From the NCBI RefSeq assembly GCF_001995215.1, contig NZ_MUXN01000027.1, forward strand, positions 186,001 to 250,000: 64,000 bases of DNA, written 5' to 3'. This DNA comes from Amycolatopsis azurea DSM 43854. GTDB lineage: Bacteria; Actinomycetota; Actinomycetes; Mycobacteriales; Pseudonocardiaceae. The notes beneath the pieces were generated by a model. It was not told the origin of the DNA. It did no database searches and saw only the letters and a list, made by a program, of their open reading frames with translations. Positions 45,098-54,047 of this stretch are shown in pieces. Each line of letters begins with the position of its first letter. The stretch's first letter is position 1. The position numbers and the translations under genes are program-made.

Positions 45098-46621
45098 TTA
45101 CTCCTGTTCCCTGGTCATCGCGCGCATGAGGACCTCTTGCGTCGCCTCGGCCCGGCCGACCTCACCGGTGATCCGGCCCGCCGACAACGCGTAGATCCGG
45201 TCGCACAGGCCGATGAGCTCCGGCAGCTCCGACGAGATGACCAGCACGGCCTTCCCCTCGTCGGCGAGCCGGTTGATGATCGTGTAGATCTCGTACTTCG
45301 CGCCGACGTCGATGCCGCGGGTCGGCTCGTCGAGGATCAGCACGTCCGGATCGGTCAGGATCCACTTGGACAGCACGACCTTCTGCTGGTTGCCGCCGGA
45401 CAGCGTGCCCGTCACGCTCTTCACGTCCGGTGCCTTGATGTTCATGCTCTTGCGGAATTCCTCGGCGAGGCGGTGTTCTTCGTTCTCGTCCACCCAGCCC
45501 CGCCGGGCGAGTTTGCCGAGCGCGGCGCCGGAGACGTTGCGCTGGATGTCCTCGATGAGGTTGAGCCCGTACCGCTTGCGGTCCTCGGTGGCGTACGCGA
45601 GGCCGTGCGCGACAGCCTCGCCGACCGTCCTGGCCTCGATCTCCTTGCCGTCCTTGACCAGGCGGCCGGAGATGTCCTTGCCGTACGAGCGGCCGAACAC
45701 GCTCATCGCGAGTTCGGTCCGCCCGGCGCCCATCAGGCCCGCCAGCCCGACGATCTCGCCGCGCCGCAGGGTGAGACTGGCGCCGTCGACGACCACCCGG
45801 CCGTGCTGGGTGGGGCTGTGCACGGTCCAGTCCTCGATCCGCAGCACCTCGTCACCGATCCGCGGTTCCCGTGGCGGGAAACGGTTTTCGAGCTTCCGCC
45901 CGACCATCCCGGCGATGATCCGGTCTTCGGTGACGGCGGCCGCGTCCAGTGTCTCGATCGTCCTGCCGTCGCGCACGATGGTGATCGAGTCGGCGATCGC
46001 GGCGATCTCGTTGAGCTTGTGCGAGATCAGGACACAGGTGACGCCGTCGTCACGGAGGCCGCGCAGCAGTTCGAGCAGATGCGCCGAATCGTCGTCGTTG
46101 AGCGCGGCGGTGGGCTCGTCGAGGATCAGCAGCTTGACCTCTTTGGACAGTGCCTTGGCGATCTCGACCAGCTGCTGTTTACCGACGCCGAGGTCGAGCA
46201 CCGGCGTCACCGGGTTCTCCCGCAGGCCGACGCGCCGCATCAGCTCGCCCGCCCGCTGGTTGGTCCGGTTCCAGTCGATCAGACCGCCGCGAGACTTTTC
46301 GTTGCCGAGGAAGATGTTCTCGGCGATGGACAGCTGCTGGCACAGCGCGAGTTCCTGGTGGATGATCACGATGCCGCGGCGTTCGCTGTCCCGGATCGCG
46401 GAGAACGCGCACGGTTCGCCGTCGAAGACGATCTCGCCGTCGTACGAACCGTACGTGTAGACGCCCGAGAGCACCTTCATCAGCGTGGACTTGCCCGCGC
46501 CGTTCTCGCCGCAGATCGCGTGGATCTCGCCCCGCCGCACCGACAGGTTCACATCCTGCAGCGCCTTGACCCCGGGGAAGGATTTGGTGATCCCCCGCAT
46601 CCGAAGGATTTCGTCGGTCAC
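45098..46621 (-). CDS. mmsA: sugar ABC transporter ATPase with two nucleotide-binding domains (MmsA/GguA type)
   Basis: A 507-residue double ATPase. The first half has Walker A GENGAGKSTLMK, signature LGVGKQQLVEIAKAL and Walker B LLILDEPTAAL; the second half has a degenerate Walker A (GLMGAGRTELAMS), signature LSGGNQQKVVLSKW and LILDEPTRGIDVG, as usual for ribose-type importers. It drives sugar uptake through the permease encoded next. Confidence 0.93.
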   Translation of the reverse strand: MTDEILRMRGITKSFPGVKALQDVNLSVRRGEIHAICGENGAGKSTLMKVLSGVYTYGSYDGEIVFDGEPCAFSAIRDSERRGIVIIHQELALCQQLSIAENIFLGNEKSRGGLIDWNRTNQRAGELMRRVGLRENPVTPVLDLGVGKQQLVEIAKALSKEVKLLILDEPTAALNDDDSAHLLELLRGLRDDGVTCVLISHKLNEIAAIADSITIVRDGRTIETLDAAAVTEDRIIAGMVGRKLENRFPPREPRIGDEVLRIEDWTVHSPTQHGRVVVDGASLTLRRGEIVGLAGLMGAGRTELAMSVFGRSYGKDISGRLVKDGKEIEARTVGEAVAHGLAYATEDRKRYGLNLIEDIQRNVSGAALGKLARRGWVDENEEHRLAEEFRKSMNIKAPDVKSVTGTLSGGNQQKVVLSKWILTDPDVLILDEPTRGIDVGAKYEIYTIINRLADEGKAVLVISSELPELIGLCDRIYALSAGRITGEVGRAEATQEVLMRAMTREQE

Positions 46622-46626
46622 GTCGA

Positions 46627-47748
46627 CTACCTCAGCTGTTCCGCTTTGTAGTAACCCGAGTCGACGAGTTCCTTCTGGTAGTTCCCCTTGTTCAGGATCA
46701 CCGACTCCAGCAGGAACGCCGGGACGACCTTCTTCCCGTTGTCGTAGTCGGTCGTGTTGTTGGTCTCGGCCTTGCCGCCCTTGAGCACCGCGTCGGCCAT
46801 CTTCACCGTGGTGTCGGCGAGCTTGCGGGTGTCCTTGAAGATGGTCGAGTACTGCTCATCGGCGATGATGGACTTCACCGACGCGACCTCGGCGTCCTGC
46901 CCGGTCACGACCGGGTACGGCTGGCCGGGGGTGCCGTAGCCGTTGCTCTTGAGCGCCGAGAGGATCCCGATGGAAAGCCCGTCGTACGGCGAAAGCACGC
47001 CCTGCACCTTGGCGCCGGAGCTGTAGGTCTTGGTCAGCAGGTCTTCCATGCGCCGCTGCGCGGTCGCGGCCTGCCAGCGCAGGATCGCCGCGACGTTGAA
47101 CGCGGTCTGGCCGCTCTTGACGACCAGCGTCCCGTTGTCCAGGTAGGGCTTCAGCACCGACATGGCGCCGTTGAAGAAGAAGGTCGCGTTGTTGTCGTCC
47201 GGCGAACCGGCGAAGAGTTCGACGTTCAGCGGTCCCTTGGCCTCGCCCGGTGAGCCGTCCGCCTTGAGCACCTTCAGCCCGACGAGCAGTGACGTCGCCT
47301 GCTGCACGCCGACCTTGAAGTTGTCGAAGGTCGCGTAGTAGTCGACGTTGGGCGTGTTGCGGATCAGCCGGTCGTAGGCGATGACCGGGATCTTCTTGTC
47401 CGCGGCCTCCTGCAGCTGTGTGGTGATCGCGGTGCCGTCGATCGAGGCGATCACGAGCAGCTTCGCGCCCTTGGTGATCTGGTTCTCGATCTGGTTGACC
47501 TGGGTCGGGATGTCGTCCTCGGCGTACTGGAGGTCGACCTTGTAGCCCAGCTTCTCCAGCGCCGCCTTGATGTTGTCGCCGTCGTGGATCCAGCGTTCCG
47601 ACGATTTGGTCGGCATGGTGACGCCGACGAGACCACCCGCCGCCCCGCCTGCCGCCTGCTGTTGTTCGCCGGTCTTCTCACTCGAGCCGCAGGCCGAGAG
47701 CGCCAGGCCGGCGGTGATGGCCAGCGCGGCCAGTTTCGTGAACTTCAT
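46627..47748 (-). CDS. chvE: ChvE-like sugar-binding lipoprotein
   Basis: A 373-residue substrate-binding protein with a lipoprotein signal (MKFTKLAALAITAGLALSAC, C20) and a periplasmic-binding-protein-like fold: VGVTMPTKSSERWIHDGDNIKAALEKLGY, IASIDGTAITTQLQEAADKKIPVIAYDRL and PVVTGQDAEVASVKSI are typical of the ChvE/xylose group. It should capture arabinose or a related aldose outside the cell and pass it to MmsB. Confidence 0.92.
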   Translation of the reverse strand: MKFTKLAALAITAGLALSACGSSEKTGEQQQAAGGAAGGLVGVTMPTKSSERWIHDGDNIKAALEKLGYKVDLQYAEDDIPTQVNQIENQITKGAKLLVIASIDGTAITTQLQEAADKKIPVIAYDRLIRNTPNVDYYATFDNFKVGVQQATSLLVGLKVLKADGSPGEAKGPLNVELFAGSPDDNNATFFFNGAMSVLKPYLDNGTLVVKSGQTAFNVAAILRWQAATAQRRMEDLLTKTYSSGAKVQGVLSPYDGLSIGILSALKSNGYGTPGQPYPVVTGQDAEVASVKSIIADEQYSTIFKDTRKLADTTVKMADAVLKGGKAETNNTTDYDNGKKVVPAFLLESVILNKGNYQKELVDSGYYKAEQLR

Positions 47749-47773
47749 TGTTCCTTCTCTCCGGTGGGGACCG

Positions 47774-49279
47774 TTAAAAACCCTGTGCGAGCCGGTGATA
47801 GGCCTGGTTCCAGCGCAGCCGGTCCGCGATCGACTCCGGTGTCGTCGCGTGGTCGATCATCAGCAGCTCGACGTCGAGCATCGTGGCGAGATCGCGGATC
47901 GCTTCCGCGCCGACGGCCTGGGTGAGCACCGTGTGGTGCGGGCCGCCCGCGGTGATCCAGGCCTCGGCGGACGTCGCCAGCGACGGCGACGGCTTCCAGA
48001 CCGCGCGCGCGACCGGCAGGTTCGGCAGCGGCTCGTCCGGCCCGACGACCTCGACCTCGTTGGCCACCAGGCGGAACCGGTCGCCGAGATCGGCCATGCC
48101 GATCACCACGGCGTCGCCGGGAGCGGCGTCGAAGACCAGCCGGACCGGGTCCTCGCGGCCGCCGATGCCGAGCGGGTGGATCTCGCAGGACGGGCGCGCT
48201 GCGGCGATGCTCGGGCAGACTTCGAGCATGTGCGCGCCGAGGATCTTCGGCTCGCCGGGGCCGAAGTGGTAGGTGTAGTCCTCCATGAAGGACGTCCCGC
48301 GCGCGGAGTCGCGGCTCATCGCCTTCACCGCGGTGAGCAGCGTGGACGTCTTCCAGTCCCCCTCACCGCCGAAGCCGTATCCGTCGGCCATCAGGCGCTG
48401 GACGGCGAGACCCGGGAGCTGCCGCAGGCCGCCGAGGTCTTCGAAGTTCGTGGTGAACGCGCCGAACCCGCCCTGGGTGAGGAAGGTACGCAGGCCGTGC
48501 TCGATCCGGGCCGCGTACCTGAGCGACTCGTGCCGTTCGCCGCCCTTGACCAGTTCCGGCGCGAGTGTGTACGCGTCGGCGTATTCCTCGACCAGCGCGC
48601 CGACCTCGTCGTCCGGTGCCGCGTCGACGAGGTCGGCGAGTTCGTTGACGCCGTAGGTGTTCACCGAGACGCCGAGCTTCAGTTCCGCCTCGACCTTGTC
48701 CCCGTCGGTGACCGCTACGTCGCGCATGTTGTCACCGAAACGCGCGAGTTTGAGTGTGCCGAGCGTCTGCCGTCCGACGGCGGCGCGCACCCACGCGTCG
48801 ATCCGCGTCGCGACCGCCGGATCCGCCGCGTGCCCGGCGATGGTCTTGCGCGCGACACCGAGGCGCGTCTGGATGTAGCCGAACTCGCGGTCTCCGTGCG
48901 CGGCCTGGTTCAGGTTCATGAAGTCCATGTCGATGGACCGCCACGGCAGCGCCTCGTTCAGCTGGGTGTGCAGATGCAGCAACGGTTTCCGCAGCGCGTC
49001 CAGCCCGGTGATCCACATCTTCGCGGGCGAGAAGGTGTGCATCCACGCGATCACGCCGACACAGGCGTCGTCCGCGTTCGCTTCGAGCATCACCCGGCGG
49101 ATCGCCGACGGCTCGGTGAGCACCGGTTTCGCGACGAGTTCCGCCGAGATCCGGCCGGTGTCGGCCAGCATCCGCTGGATCTGCAGCGACTGGCCCGCGA
49201 CCTGCTCCAAGGTCTCTTCGCCGTAGAGCCCCTGGCTCCCGGTGAGGAACCAGACCTCGGTCTTCCGCTGTGCGCTCAC
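47774..49279 (-). CDS. araA: L-arabinose isomerase
   Basis: A 501-residue enzyme turning L-arabinose into L-ribulose. AraA hallmarks are visible: EVWFLTGSQGLYG at the N-terminus, GVIAWMHTFSPAKMWI, HLHTQLNEALPW, the metal ligands in GEGDWKTS and SFMEDYTYHF, and CEIHPLGIGGREDPVRLVFD. The GTG start at 49279 overlaps the araD stop by 4 bases. Usual length. Confidence 0.96.
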   Translation of the reverse strand: MSAQRKTEVWFLTGSQGLYGEETLEQVAGQSLQIQRMLADTGRISAELVAKPVLTEPSAIRRVMLEANADDACVGVIAWMHTFSPAKMWITGLDALRKPLLHLHTQLNEALPWRSIDMDFMNLNQAAHGDREFGYIQTRLGVARKTIAGHAADPAVATRIDAWVRAAVGRQTLGTLKLARFGDNMRDVAVTDGDKVEAELKLGVSVNTYGVNELADLVDAAPDDEVGALVEEYADAYTLAPELVKGGERHESLRYAARIEHGLRTFLTQGGFGAFTTNFEDLGGLRQLPGLAVQRLMADGYGFGGEGDWKTSTLLTAVKAMSRDSARGTSFMEDYTYHFGPGEPKILGAHMLEVCPSIAAARPSCEIHPLGIGGREDPVRLVFDAAPGDAVVIGMADLGDRFRLVANEVEVVGPDEPLPNLPVARAVWKPSPSLATSAEAWITAGGPHHTVLTQAVGAEAIRDLATMLDVELLMIDHATTPESIADRLRWNQAYHRLAQGF

Positions 49280-49959
49280 TTCTCTCCTTGCCCGTAGACG
49301 TTCTGGTAGCGCGCGTAGAGCCGGTCGATGTCCTTTTCGGACAGTGGCTCCGGTTTCCCGAGCACGGAGGCGATGTGGACGGTCTTGGCGACGTCCTCGA
49401 CCATCACCGCGGCTTTGACCGCTTCCCTGGCGGTCCGGCCGACGGTGAACGGCCCGTGATTGCGCATCAGGACCGCGGGCGACCGGCTGGACCGGAGGGT
49501 CTCGACGATGCCGCGGCCGATCGAGTCGTCCCCGATCAGCGCGAACGGCCCGACCGGGATCTCCCCGCCGAACTCGTCGGCGATCATCGTGAGCACGCAC
49601 GGGATCGCTTCCCCGCGTGCGGCCCACGCGGTGGCGTAGGTCGAATGCGTGTGGACGACGCCGCCGACCTCGGGCAGATGCCGGTACACGTAGGCGTGCG
49701 CGGCGGTGTCCGACGAAGGCGAGAGTTCGCCGTGGACGACCTCGCCGTACAGGTCGGTGACGACCATCGTGTCGGCGTTCAGCTCGTCGTAGGACACCCC
49801 GGATGGCTTGATGATCATCAGGTCGTGCCCGGGGACGCGGGCCGACACGTTCCCGGCGGTCCAGATGACCAGCTCGTACCTAGTCAGTTCACCGTGCAGC
49901 CGAGCGACGGTGTCCCGCAGCTCTTCGAAGGTGTCCGTGATCTCCACGGCGAGGCTCAT
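49276..49959 (-). CDS. araD: L-ribulose-5-phosphate 4-epimerase
   Basis: A 227-residue class II aldolase-family epimerase that makes D-xylulose 5-phosphate. Seen: GNVSARVPGHDLMIIKPSGV, zinc ligands in VVHTHSTYATAW and the MRNHGPFTVG loop. It overlaps both neighbours by 4 bases, marking a tight araB-araD-araA operon. Confidence 0.95.
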   Translation of the reverse strand: MSLAVEITDTFEELRDTVARLHGELTRYELVIWTAGNVSARVPGHDLMIIKPSGVSYDELNADTMVVTDLYGEVVHGELSPSSDTAAHAYVYRHLPEVGGVVHTHSTYATAWAARGEAIPCVLTMIADEFGGEIPVGPFALIGDDSIGRGIVETLRSSRSPAVLMRNHGPFTVGRTAREAVKAAVMVEDVAKTVHIASVLGKPEPLSEKDIDRLYARYQNVYGQGEK

Positions 49960-51629
49960 CGGTGCAGTCCTTTCCGGACCGAACGCCGCCGGGCGGCGAG
50001 GCGGTGCATGACGTCGTTAGCGCCGCGGCCGAAGTAGTCGTGCAGCGCGGCGTACTCGGCATAGAGGTCGTCGTAGGCCTTGACGTTTTCCGCGATCGGC
50101 CGGTGGACGGCGCGACGGACCGAACCCATCACGGCCGCGGCCGCAGGCACGTCGGGATGCGCGCCCGCCGCGACGGCGGCATGGATCGCCGAGCCCAGCG
50201 CGGGGCTCTGCGCGGATCCCGCCACCGAGAGCGGCAGGTTCGTGACGTCGGCGTAGATCTGCATGAGCAGGGCGTTCTTGACCAGTCCGCCGGCGACGAT
50301 CAGCTCTGTCACCGGGACACCGGACCGTTCGAAGGTCTCGATGATCGTCCTGGTCCCGAAAGCGGTCGCCTCCAGGAGCGCCCGGTAGGTGTCCTCGGCG
50401 CGGGTCGCGAGCGTCTGCCCGACGACGACGCCGGACAGGTCGTGGTCGACGAGCACCGAACGATTGCCGCTGTGCCAGTCCAGGGCGACGAGACCGTGCT
50501 CCCCGATCTCCTGCACGGCCGCGAGCCGGGTGAGCAGCTCGTGCACGGAGATCCCCGCCTCACGGGCGTCGTCCACATAGGACGCCGGGACGGCGTGCTC
50601 GACGAACCAGGCGAAGATGTCGCCGACGCCGCTCTGCCCTGCCTCGTACCCCCATTGCCCGGAGACGATCCCGCCGTCGACGACGCCGCACATCCCCGGG
50701 ACCTCGCGCAGTCCGTCGCCGTTCATCACGTGACAGGTGGAGGTGCCCATGATCGCGACCATCTGACCCGGTGCGACGGCCTGGACGGCGGGTGCGGTGA
50801 CATGCGCGTCCACGTTCCCGACGGCGACCGCGATCCCCTCGCGCAACCCGGTCCACTCCGCAGCCCGCGCGCTCAAGGTTCCCGCCTTGTCCCCGAGGGC
50901 GCCCAGCGGATGCGCGAGCTTGTCGTCCACAAAGGACCCGAAGCCGGGAGCGAGTTCCTCCAGGAAGCTCGCGTCCGGGTACCGGCCGTCCTGGAAGATG
51001 CCCTTGTATCCGGCGGTGCAGGCGTTGCGGACGTAGGTTCCGGTGAGCTGCCAGACGATCCAGTCGGCCAGCTCGACCCAGTGCCGCATCCGCGTGTAGA
51101 CCTCGGGAGCCTCTTCGAAGACCTCCAGCGCCTTGGCGAACTCCCATTCCGACGAGATCAGGCCGCCGTAGCGCGGCAACCAGGACTCCTCGCGTTTTCT
51201 CGCCAGCGCGGTGATCCGGTCCGCCTGCGGCTGCGCGGCATGGTGCCGCCACAGCTTCACGTACGCGTGGGGTTCGCCGGCGAACCCGGGCAGTTCACAC
51301 AGCGGGACACCGTCGGCGGTGGTCGGCACCATGGTGCACGCGGTGAAATCTGTCCCGATGCCGATCACGTCGGCGGGATCCGCGTCGGCCGCGCGGATCG
51401 CTTCCGGCACGGCGGTGCGGAGGACGTCGACGTAATCCGAGGGCACTTGCAGTGCCCAGTCCGGCGGCAGACCCCGGCCGGTCTCCGGCAGTATCCGGTC
51501 GACCACGCCGTGGCGGTACTCCGAAACCGCGCTGCCCAGTTCGGCACCGTCGCGAACCCGGACGACGACGGCGCGGCCGGACAACGTCCCGAAGTCGACG
51601 CCGACGACCAGCGGTTCCCCTGAACTCAC
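49956..51629 (-). CDS. araB: ribulokinase
   Basis: A 557-residue FGGY-family kinase phosphorylating L-ribulose. Seen: LVVGVDFGTLSGRAVVV (phosphate 1 site), GIGTDFTACTMVPT typical of AraB, KLWRHHAAQPQAD, and the C-terminal FGGY-like segment ELIVAGGLVKNALLMQIYADV. GTG start at 51629 after GGGAGAAG; a longer frame runs through the operator upstream and is unlikely. First catabolic gene after araR; operator at 51642-51659. Confidence 0.95.
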   Translation of the reverse strand: MSSGEPLVVGVDFGTLSGRAVVVRVRDGAELGSAVSEYRHGVVDRILPETGRGLPPDWALQVPSDYVDVLRTAVPEAIRAADADPADVIGIGTDFTACTMVPTTADGVPLCELPGFAGEPHAYVKLWRHHAAQPQADRITALARKREESWLPRYGGLISSEWEFAKALEVFEEAPEVYTRMRHWVELADWIVWQLTGTYVRNACTAGYKGIFQDGRYPDASFLEELAPGFGSFVDDKLAHPLGALGDKAGTLSARAAEWTGLREGIAVAVGNVDAHVTAPAVQAVAPGQMVAIMGTSTCHVMNGDGLREVPGMCGVVDGGIVSGQWGYEAGQSGVGDIFAWFVEHAVPASYVDDAREAGISVHELLTRLAAVQEIGEHGLVALDWHSGNRSVLVDHDLSGVVVGQTLATRAEDTYRALLEATAFGTRTIIETFERSGVPVTELIVAGGLVKNALLMQIYADVTNLPLSVAGSAQSPALGSAIHAAVAAGAHPDVPAAAAVMGSVRRAVHRPIAENVKAYDDLYAEYAALHDYFGRGANDVMHRLAARRRSVRKGLHR

Positions 51630-51641
51630 TTCTTCTCCCGC

Positions 51642-51659
51642 AATGTTAGCGTTAACATT
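51642..51659. promoter_or_regulatory. LacI-family operator upstream of araB
   Basis: AATGTTA and TAACATT, 7-bp inverted half-sites around GCGT, lie 13 bases before the araB start codon. The TGTTAnCGnTAACA pattern is repeated upstream of araR (52751-52766), which supports both as AraR sites. Confidence 0.75.
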
Positions 51660-51694
51660 CTGCTGTGAAGCTTCTAGCCGGACGAGCATCGGGC

Positions 51695-52708
51695 TTACTG
51701 GATTCCCGTGCTCTCCCGCACGATCAATTCGGGGACCACCAGGTCACGGGCTCGTTCTTCGCCACCGTTCATCCGGCGGCGGAGCAGGTCGAACGTCCGC
51801 CTGCCGACTTCGACGAAGTCTTGGCGCACCGTCGTCAGCGGTGGCGTGTAGTAGGCCGCTTCGGGTACGTCGTCGAATCCGACGACGCGCATCTCCCCCG
51901 GCACGTTCACCCCGGCCTCGGTGCAGGCGCGAAGGAAACCGAGGGCCATCTGGTCGTTGGCCACGAACACCGCGTCCAGCCCCTTTTCCCCGACGAGGGA
52001 TCGCCCCGCCGCGTACCCGGACCGCGCGCTCCAGTCACCCCGGATCACCGGCGGGATCCGGGCGCCGTGCCGCTCCAGGGTCTCCCGCCAGCCACGCTCA
52101 CGGTCGAGCCCTTCGAGCCAGTCCTCGGGTCCGGCCACGTGCCAGACGGTCTTGTGCCCGAGGCCGAGAAGGTGCTCGGTCGCGCGCCGAGCGCCGTCGT
52201 ACTGGTCGACCGAGATCACCGGCACCGGCGCTTCTTCCCCGCCGCCGACGGCGACGAGCGGCACGTCGCTGGGCGCGGCCTCCAGCGCACGCCCCGCGGT
52301 GACATGCGGCGCGATTACGACGATCCCCTCGACGGCCTGACGCCGCAGGCGCTCCACCGCGTCGGCGATGGAGGACCGGCCAGGACGGCTGATGCTCGTT
52401 ATCGTCGTCGCGTAGCCGGCCTCGCGGGCGGCGTGCTCGATCCCGCTCAGGGTGCTGGCCGGGCCGTAGAGGTTGACCTCCAGCGCGACCACGCCGAGCG
52501 TCCCCGAACGGCCGGTGACCAGTGCGCGGGCGACCGAGTTCGGCCGGTAGTCCAACTGGTCGATGGCGGCGTTGACCCGGACCCGCGTCTCGGCGCGGAC
52601 CGGCCCGGTGCCGTTGATGACCCGGGAGACCGTCATATGCGAAACGCCCGCGAGCGCGGCCACGTCGGTGAGACTGGCCTGCTTCCCCTCGGTGGTTTCG
52701 CGCGCCAT
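51695..52708 (-). CDS. araR: LacI-family repressor of the arabinose genes
   Basis: A 337-residue LacI protein: N-terminal HTH (SLTDVAALAGVSHMTVSRVINGTGPV), hinge helix DYRPNSVARALVTGRSGTLGVV and a sugar-binding domain (GIVVIAPHV, AVFVANDQMALGFLRACTEAGVNVPGEMRVVGFDD). ATG at 52708 with GGGAG seven bases upstream. It lies just upstream of araB on the same strand, with like operators before itself and araB, so it should repress both until arabinose or a derivative binds. The gene symbol is by position and operator, not by a search. Confidence 0.85.
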   Translation of the reverse strand: MARETTEGKQASLTDVAALAGVSHMTVSRVINGTGPVRAETRVRVNAAIDQLDYRPNSVARALVTGRSGTLGVVALEVNLYGPASTLSGIEHAAREAGYATTITSISRPGRSSIADAVERLRRQAVEGIVVIAPHVTAGRALEAAPSDVPLVAVGGGEEAPVPVISVDQYDGARRATEHLLGLGHKTVWHVAGPEDWLEGLDRERGWRETLERHGARIPPVIRGDWSARSGYAAGRSLVGEKGLDAVFVANDQMALGFLRACTEAGVNVPGEMRVVGFDDVPEAAYYTPPLTTVRQDFVEVGRRTFDLLRRRMNGGEERARDLVVPELIVRESTGIQ

Positions 52709-52750
52709 CGCTTGTCTCCCAGTGCCGGTACCGTCTGACGAGTGCCGCAA

Positions 52751-52766
52751 GTGTTAGCGATAACAC
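52751..52766. promoter_or_regulatory. LacI-family operator upstream of araR
   Basis: GTGTTAGCGATAACAC is an almost perfect 16-bp palindrome 43 bases before the araR start, sharing TGTTAnCGnTAACA with the araB site. Suggests autoregulation. Confidence 0.75.
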
Positions 52767-52816
52767 GACCCGGGTCAAGCGCTCCCCGAGTCACAGTCGG
52801 GTCACGGCCACCCGGC

Positions 52817-53863
52817 TCAACTGGAGGCGCGACGCGTGAGCGAGACCGGCAAGATCCGCTGGCGGGGCTTGAGATCCCGGTCGTCCATCACCGCGAGCAG
52901 CGTCTCGACCATCGCGTGGACCTGTTCCCGCGGATCCTGATGGACCGACGTCAGCGGTGGGTCCATCTCCGGTGCCAGCGTCGCGTTGTCGTCGAAGCTG
53001 ACGACGGCGACGTCCGAAGGGATACTCCGTCCGGCGGAATGCAGGGTGCGGAGCGCGCCGAGGGCCATCATGTCGCTGGCCACGAAGACGGCGTCGAGGT
53101 CTGGCCGACGCGCGAGCAGGTTCGACATCGCCTTCGCCCCGCCGGTCAGGGTGAAGTCGCCCTCCTCGACCAGGTCCGCCGGGTCGAGCCCGGCGTCGAG
53201 CAAGGTCTTGCGCCAGCCCGAAAGCCGGTCGATCGCCGCGCTCTGGTCCTGCGGGCCGGCGATCGTGGCGATCCGGTGGTGCCCCGACTCGACCAGATGC
53301 GCGACCGCCAGCTTCGCGCCACCCTCGTTGTCGAAGTCGACGACGTGGACACCGCGTTTGAGCCCGGCCGCCTGCCCGCCGTACACCACCGGGATCCTCA
53401 GCTGCCGCAACGCCTTGGGCAGCGGGTCGGTGCGGTGCGGCGCGAACACCAGCGCTCCGTCGACGTGCCCACCGTCCAGGAACCGGACCGTGCGGTCGAG
53501 GTCCTCGCGGGTGTCGCTGAAGATCAGGACCATCTGGCAGCCGACGTCGGCGAGCTCGCGATAGCCCGCGCGCATGACCGCGGTGCGGTACGGGTCGTCG
53601 AGCAGCCGCGCCTCCGGCTCCGACAGCACCACCGCGACCGCCCCGGTCCGCCTGGTCACCAGGGACCGGGCCGCCTGGTTCGGGGAGTACCCGAGTTCAC
53701 GGGCGGCGGCTTGGACCTTCTCCCGCGAACGCGCGCTGACGTAGCCGTCGTCGTTCAGCGCCCGGGACGCCGTCGACCGGCTGACCCCGGCGGACGCGGC
53801 GACGTCTTCCAGCGTCGGCCTGCCGTCTTCCTCTGGTCGAGCCCCCACCCGCGTCACCTTCAT
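52817..53863 (-). CDS. cebR: LacI-family repressor of the cellobiose operon
   Basis: A 348-residue LacI protein (HTH: TLEDVAASAGVSRSTASRALNDDGYVSARS; hinge GYSPNQAARSLVTRRTGAVAVV; effector domain with FVASDMMALGALRTLHSAGRSIPSDVAVVSFDD). It is divergent from cebE-cebF-cebG-bglC, and the gap carries a perfect CTGGGAGCGCTCCCAG plus a second imperfect copy. In Streptomyces, CebR binds TGGGAGCGCTCCCA and is released by cellobiose or cellotriose. Gene order and box match, so the symbol is well supported. Confidence 0.9.
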   Translation of the reverse strand: MKVTRVGARPEEDGRPTLEDVAASAGVSRSTASRALNDDGYVSARSREKVQAAARELGYSPNQAARSLVTRRTGAVAVVLSEPEARLLDDPYRTAVMRAGYRELADVGCQMVLIFSDTREDLDRTVRFLDGGHVDGALVFAPHRTDPLPKALRQLRIPVVYGGQAAGLKRGVHVVDFDNEGGAKLAVAHLVESGHHRIATIAGPQDQSAAIDRLSGWRKTLLDAGLDPADLVEEGDFTLTGGAKAMSNLLARRPDLDAVFVASDMMALGALRTLHSAGRSIPSDVAVVSFDDNATLAPEMDPPLTSVHQDPREQVHAMVETLLAVMDDRDLKPRQRILPVSLTRRASS

Positions 53864-53916
53864 CCTTCGGCTTTCATCCGGACACCGACAGCTTAGTGTC
53901 CGGCGGCCGTCGACAC

Positions 53917-53930
53917 TGAGAGCGCTCCCC
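53917..53930. promoter_or_regulatory. second, imperfect CebR box
   Basis: TGAGAGCGCTCCCC shares 12 of 14 positions with the TGGGAGCGCTCCCA consensus and lies 54 bases upstream of the cebR start; probably autoregulatory. Confidence 0.65.
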
Positions 53931-53957
53931 TATCGGAAACACTCTCATTACGAGCCC

Positions 53958-53986
53958 TTGACATGATCTCGCCCCGGGGGACAAAC
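53958..53986 (+). promoter_or_regulatory. candidate cebE promoter
   Basis: A perfect TTGACA at 53958-53963 is followed 17 bases later by ACAAAC (53981-53986), a weak -10. The main CebR box begins 12 bases downstream, over the expected transcription start, fitting simple repression. Confidence 0.5.
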
Positions 53987-53997
53987 TCTGCGCATTC

Positions 53998-54013
53998 CTG
54001 GGAGCGCTCCCAG
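53998..54013. promoter_or_regulatory. CebR operator (CTGGGAGCGCTCCCAG)
   Basis: A perfect 16-bp palindrome that contains the full Streptomyces CebR site, 34 bases before the cebE start codon. Confidence 0.9.
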
Positions 54014-54047
54014 TCTCTCCTTCACCCCATCAGCAAGGGACAAAGAC

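Noticed and set aside
43838..46651. A 937-codon plus-strand open frame opposite mmsA-mmsB
   Set aside because: Shadow of two clear ABC transporter genes; composition dominated by Asp/Arg/His/Gln.
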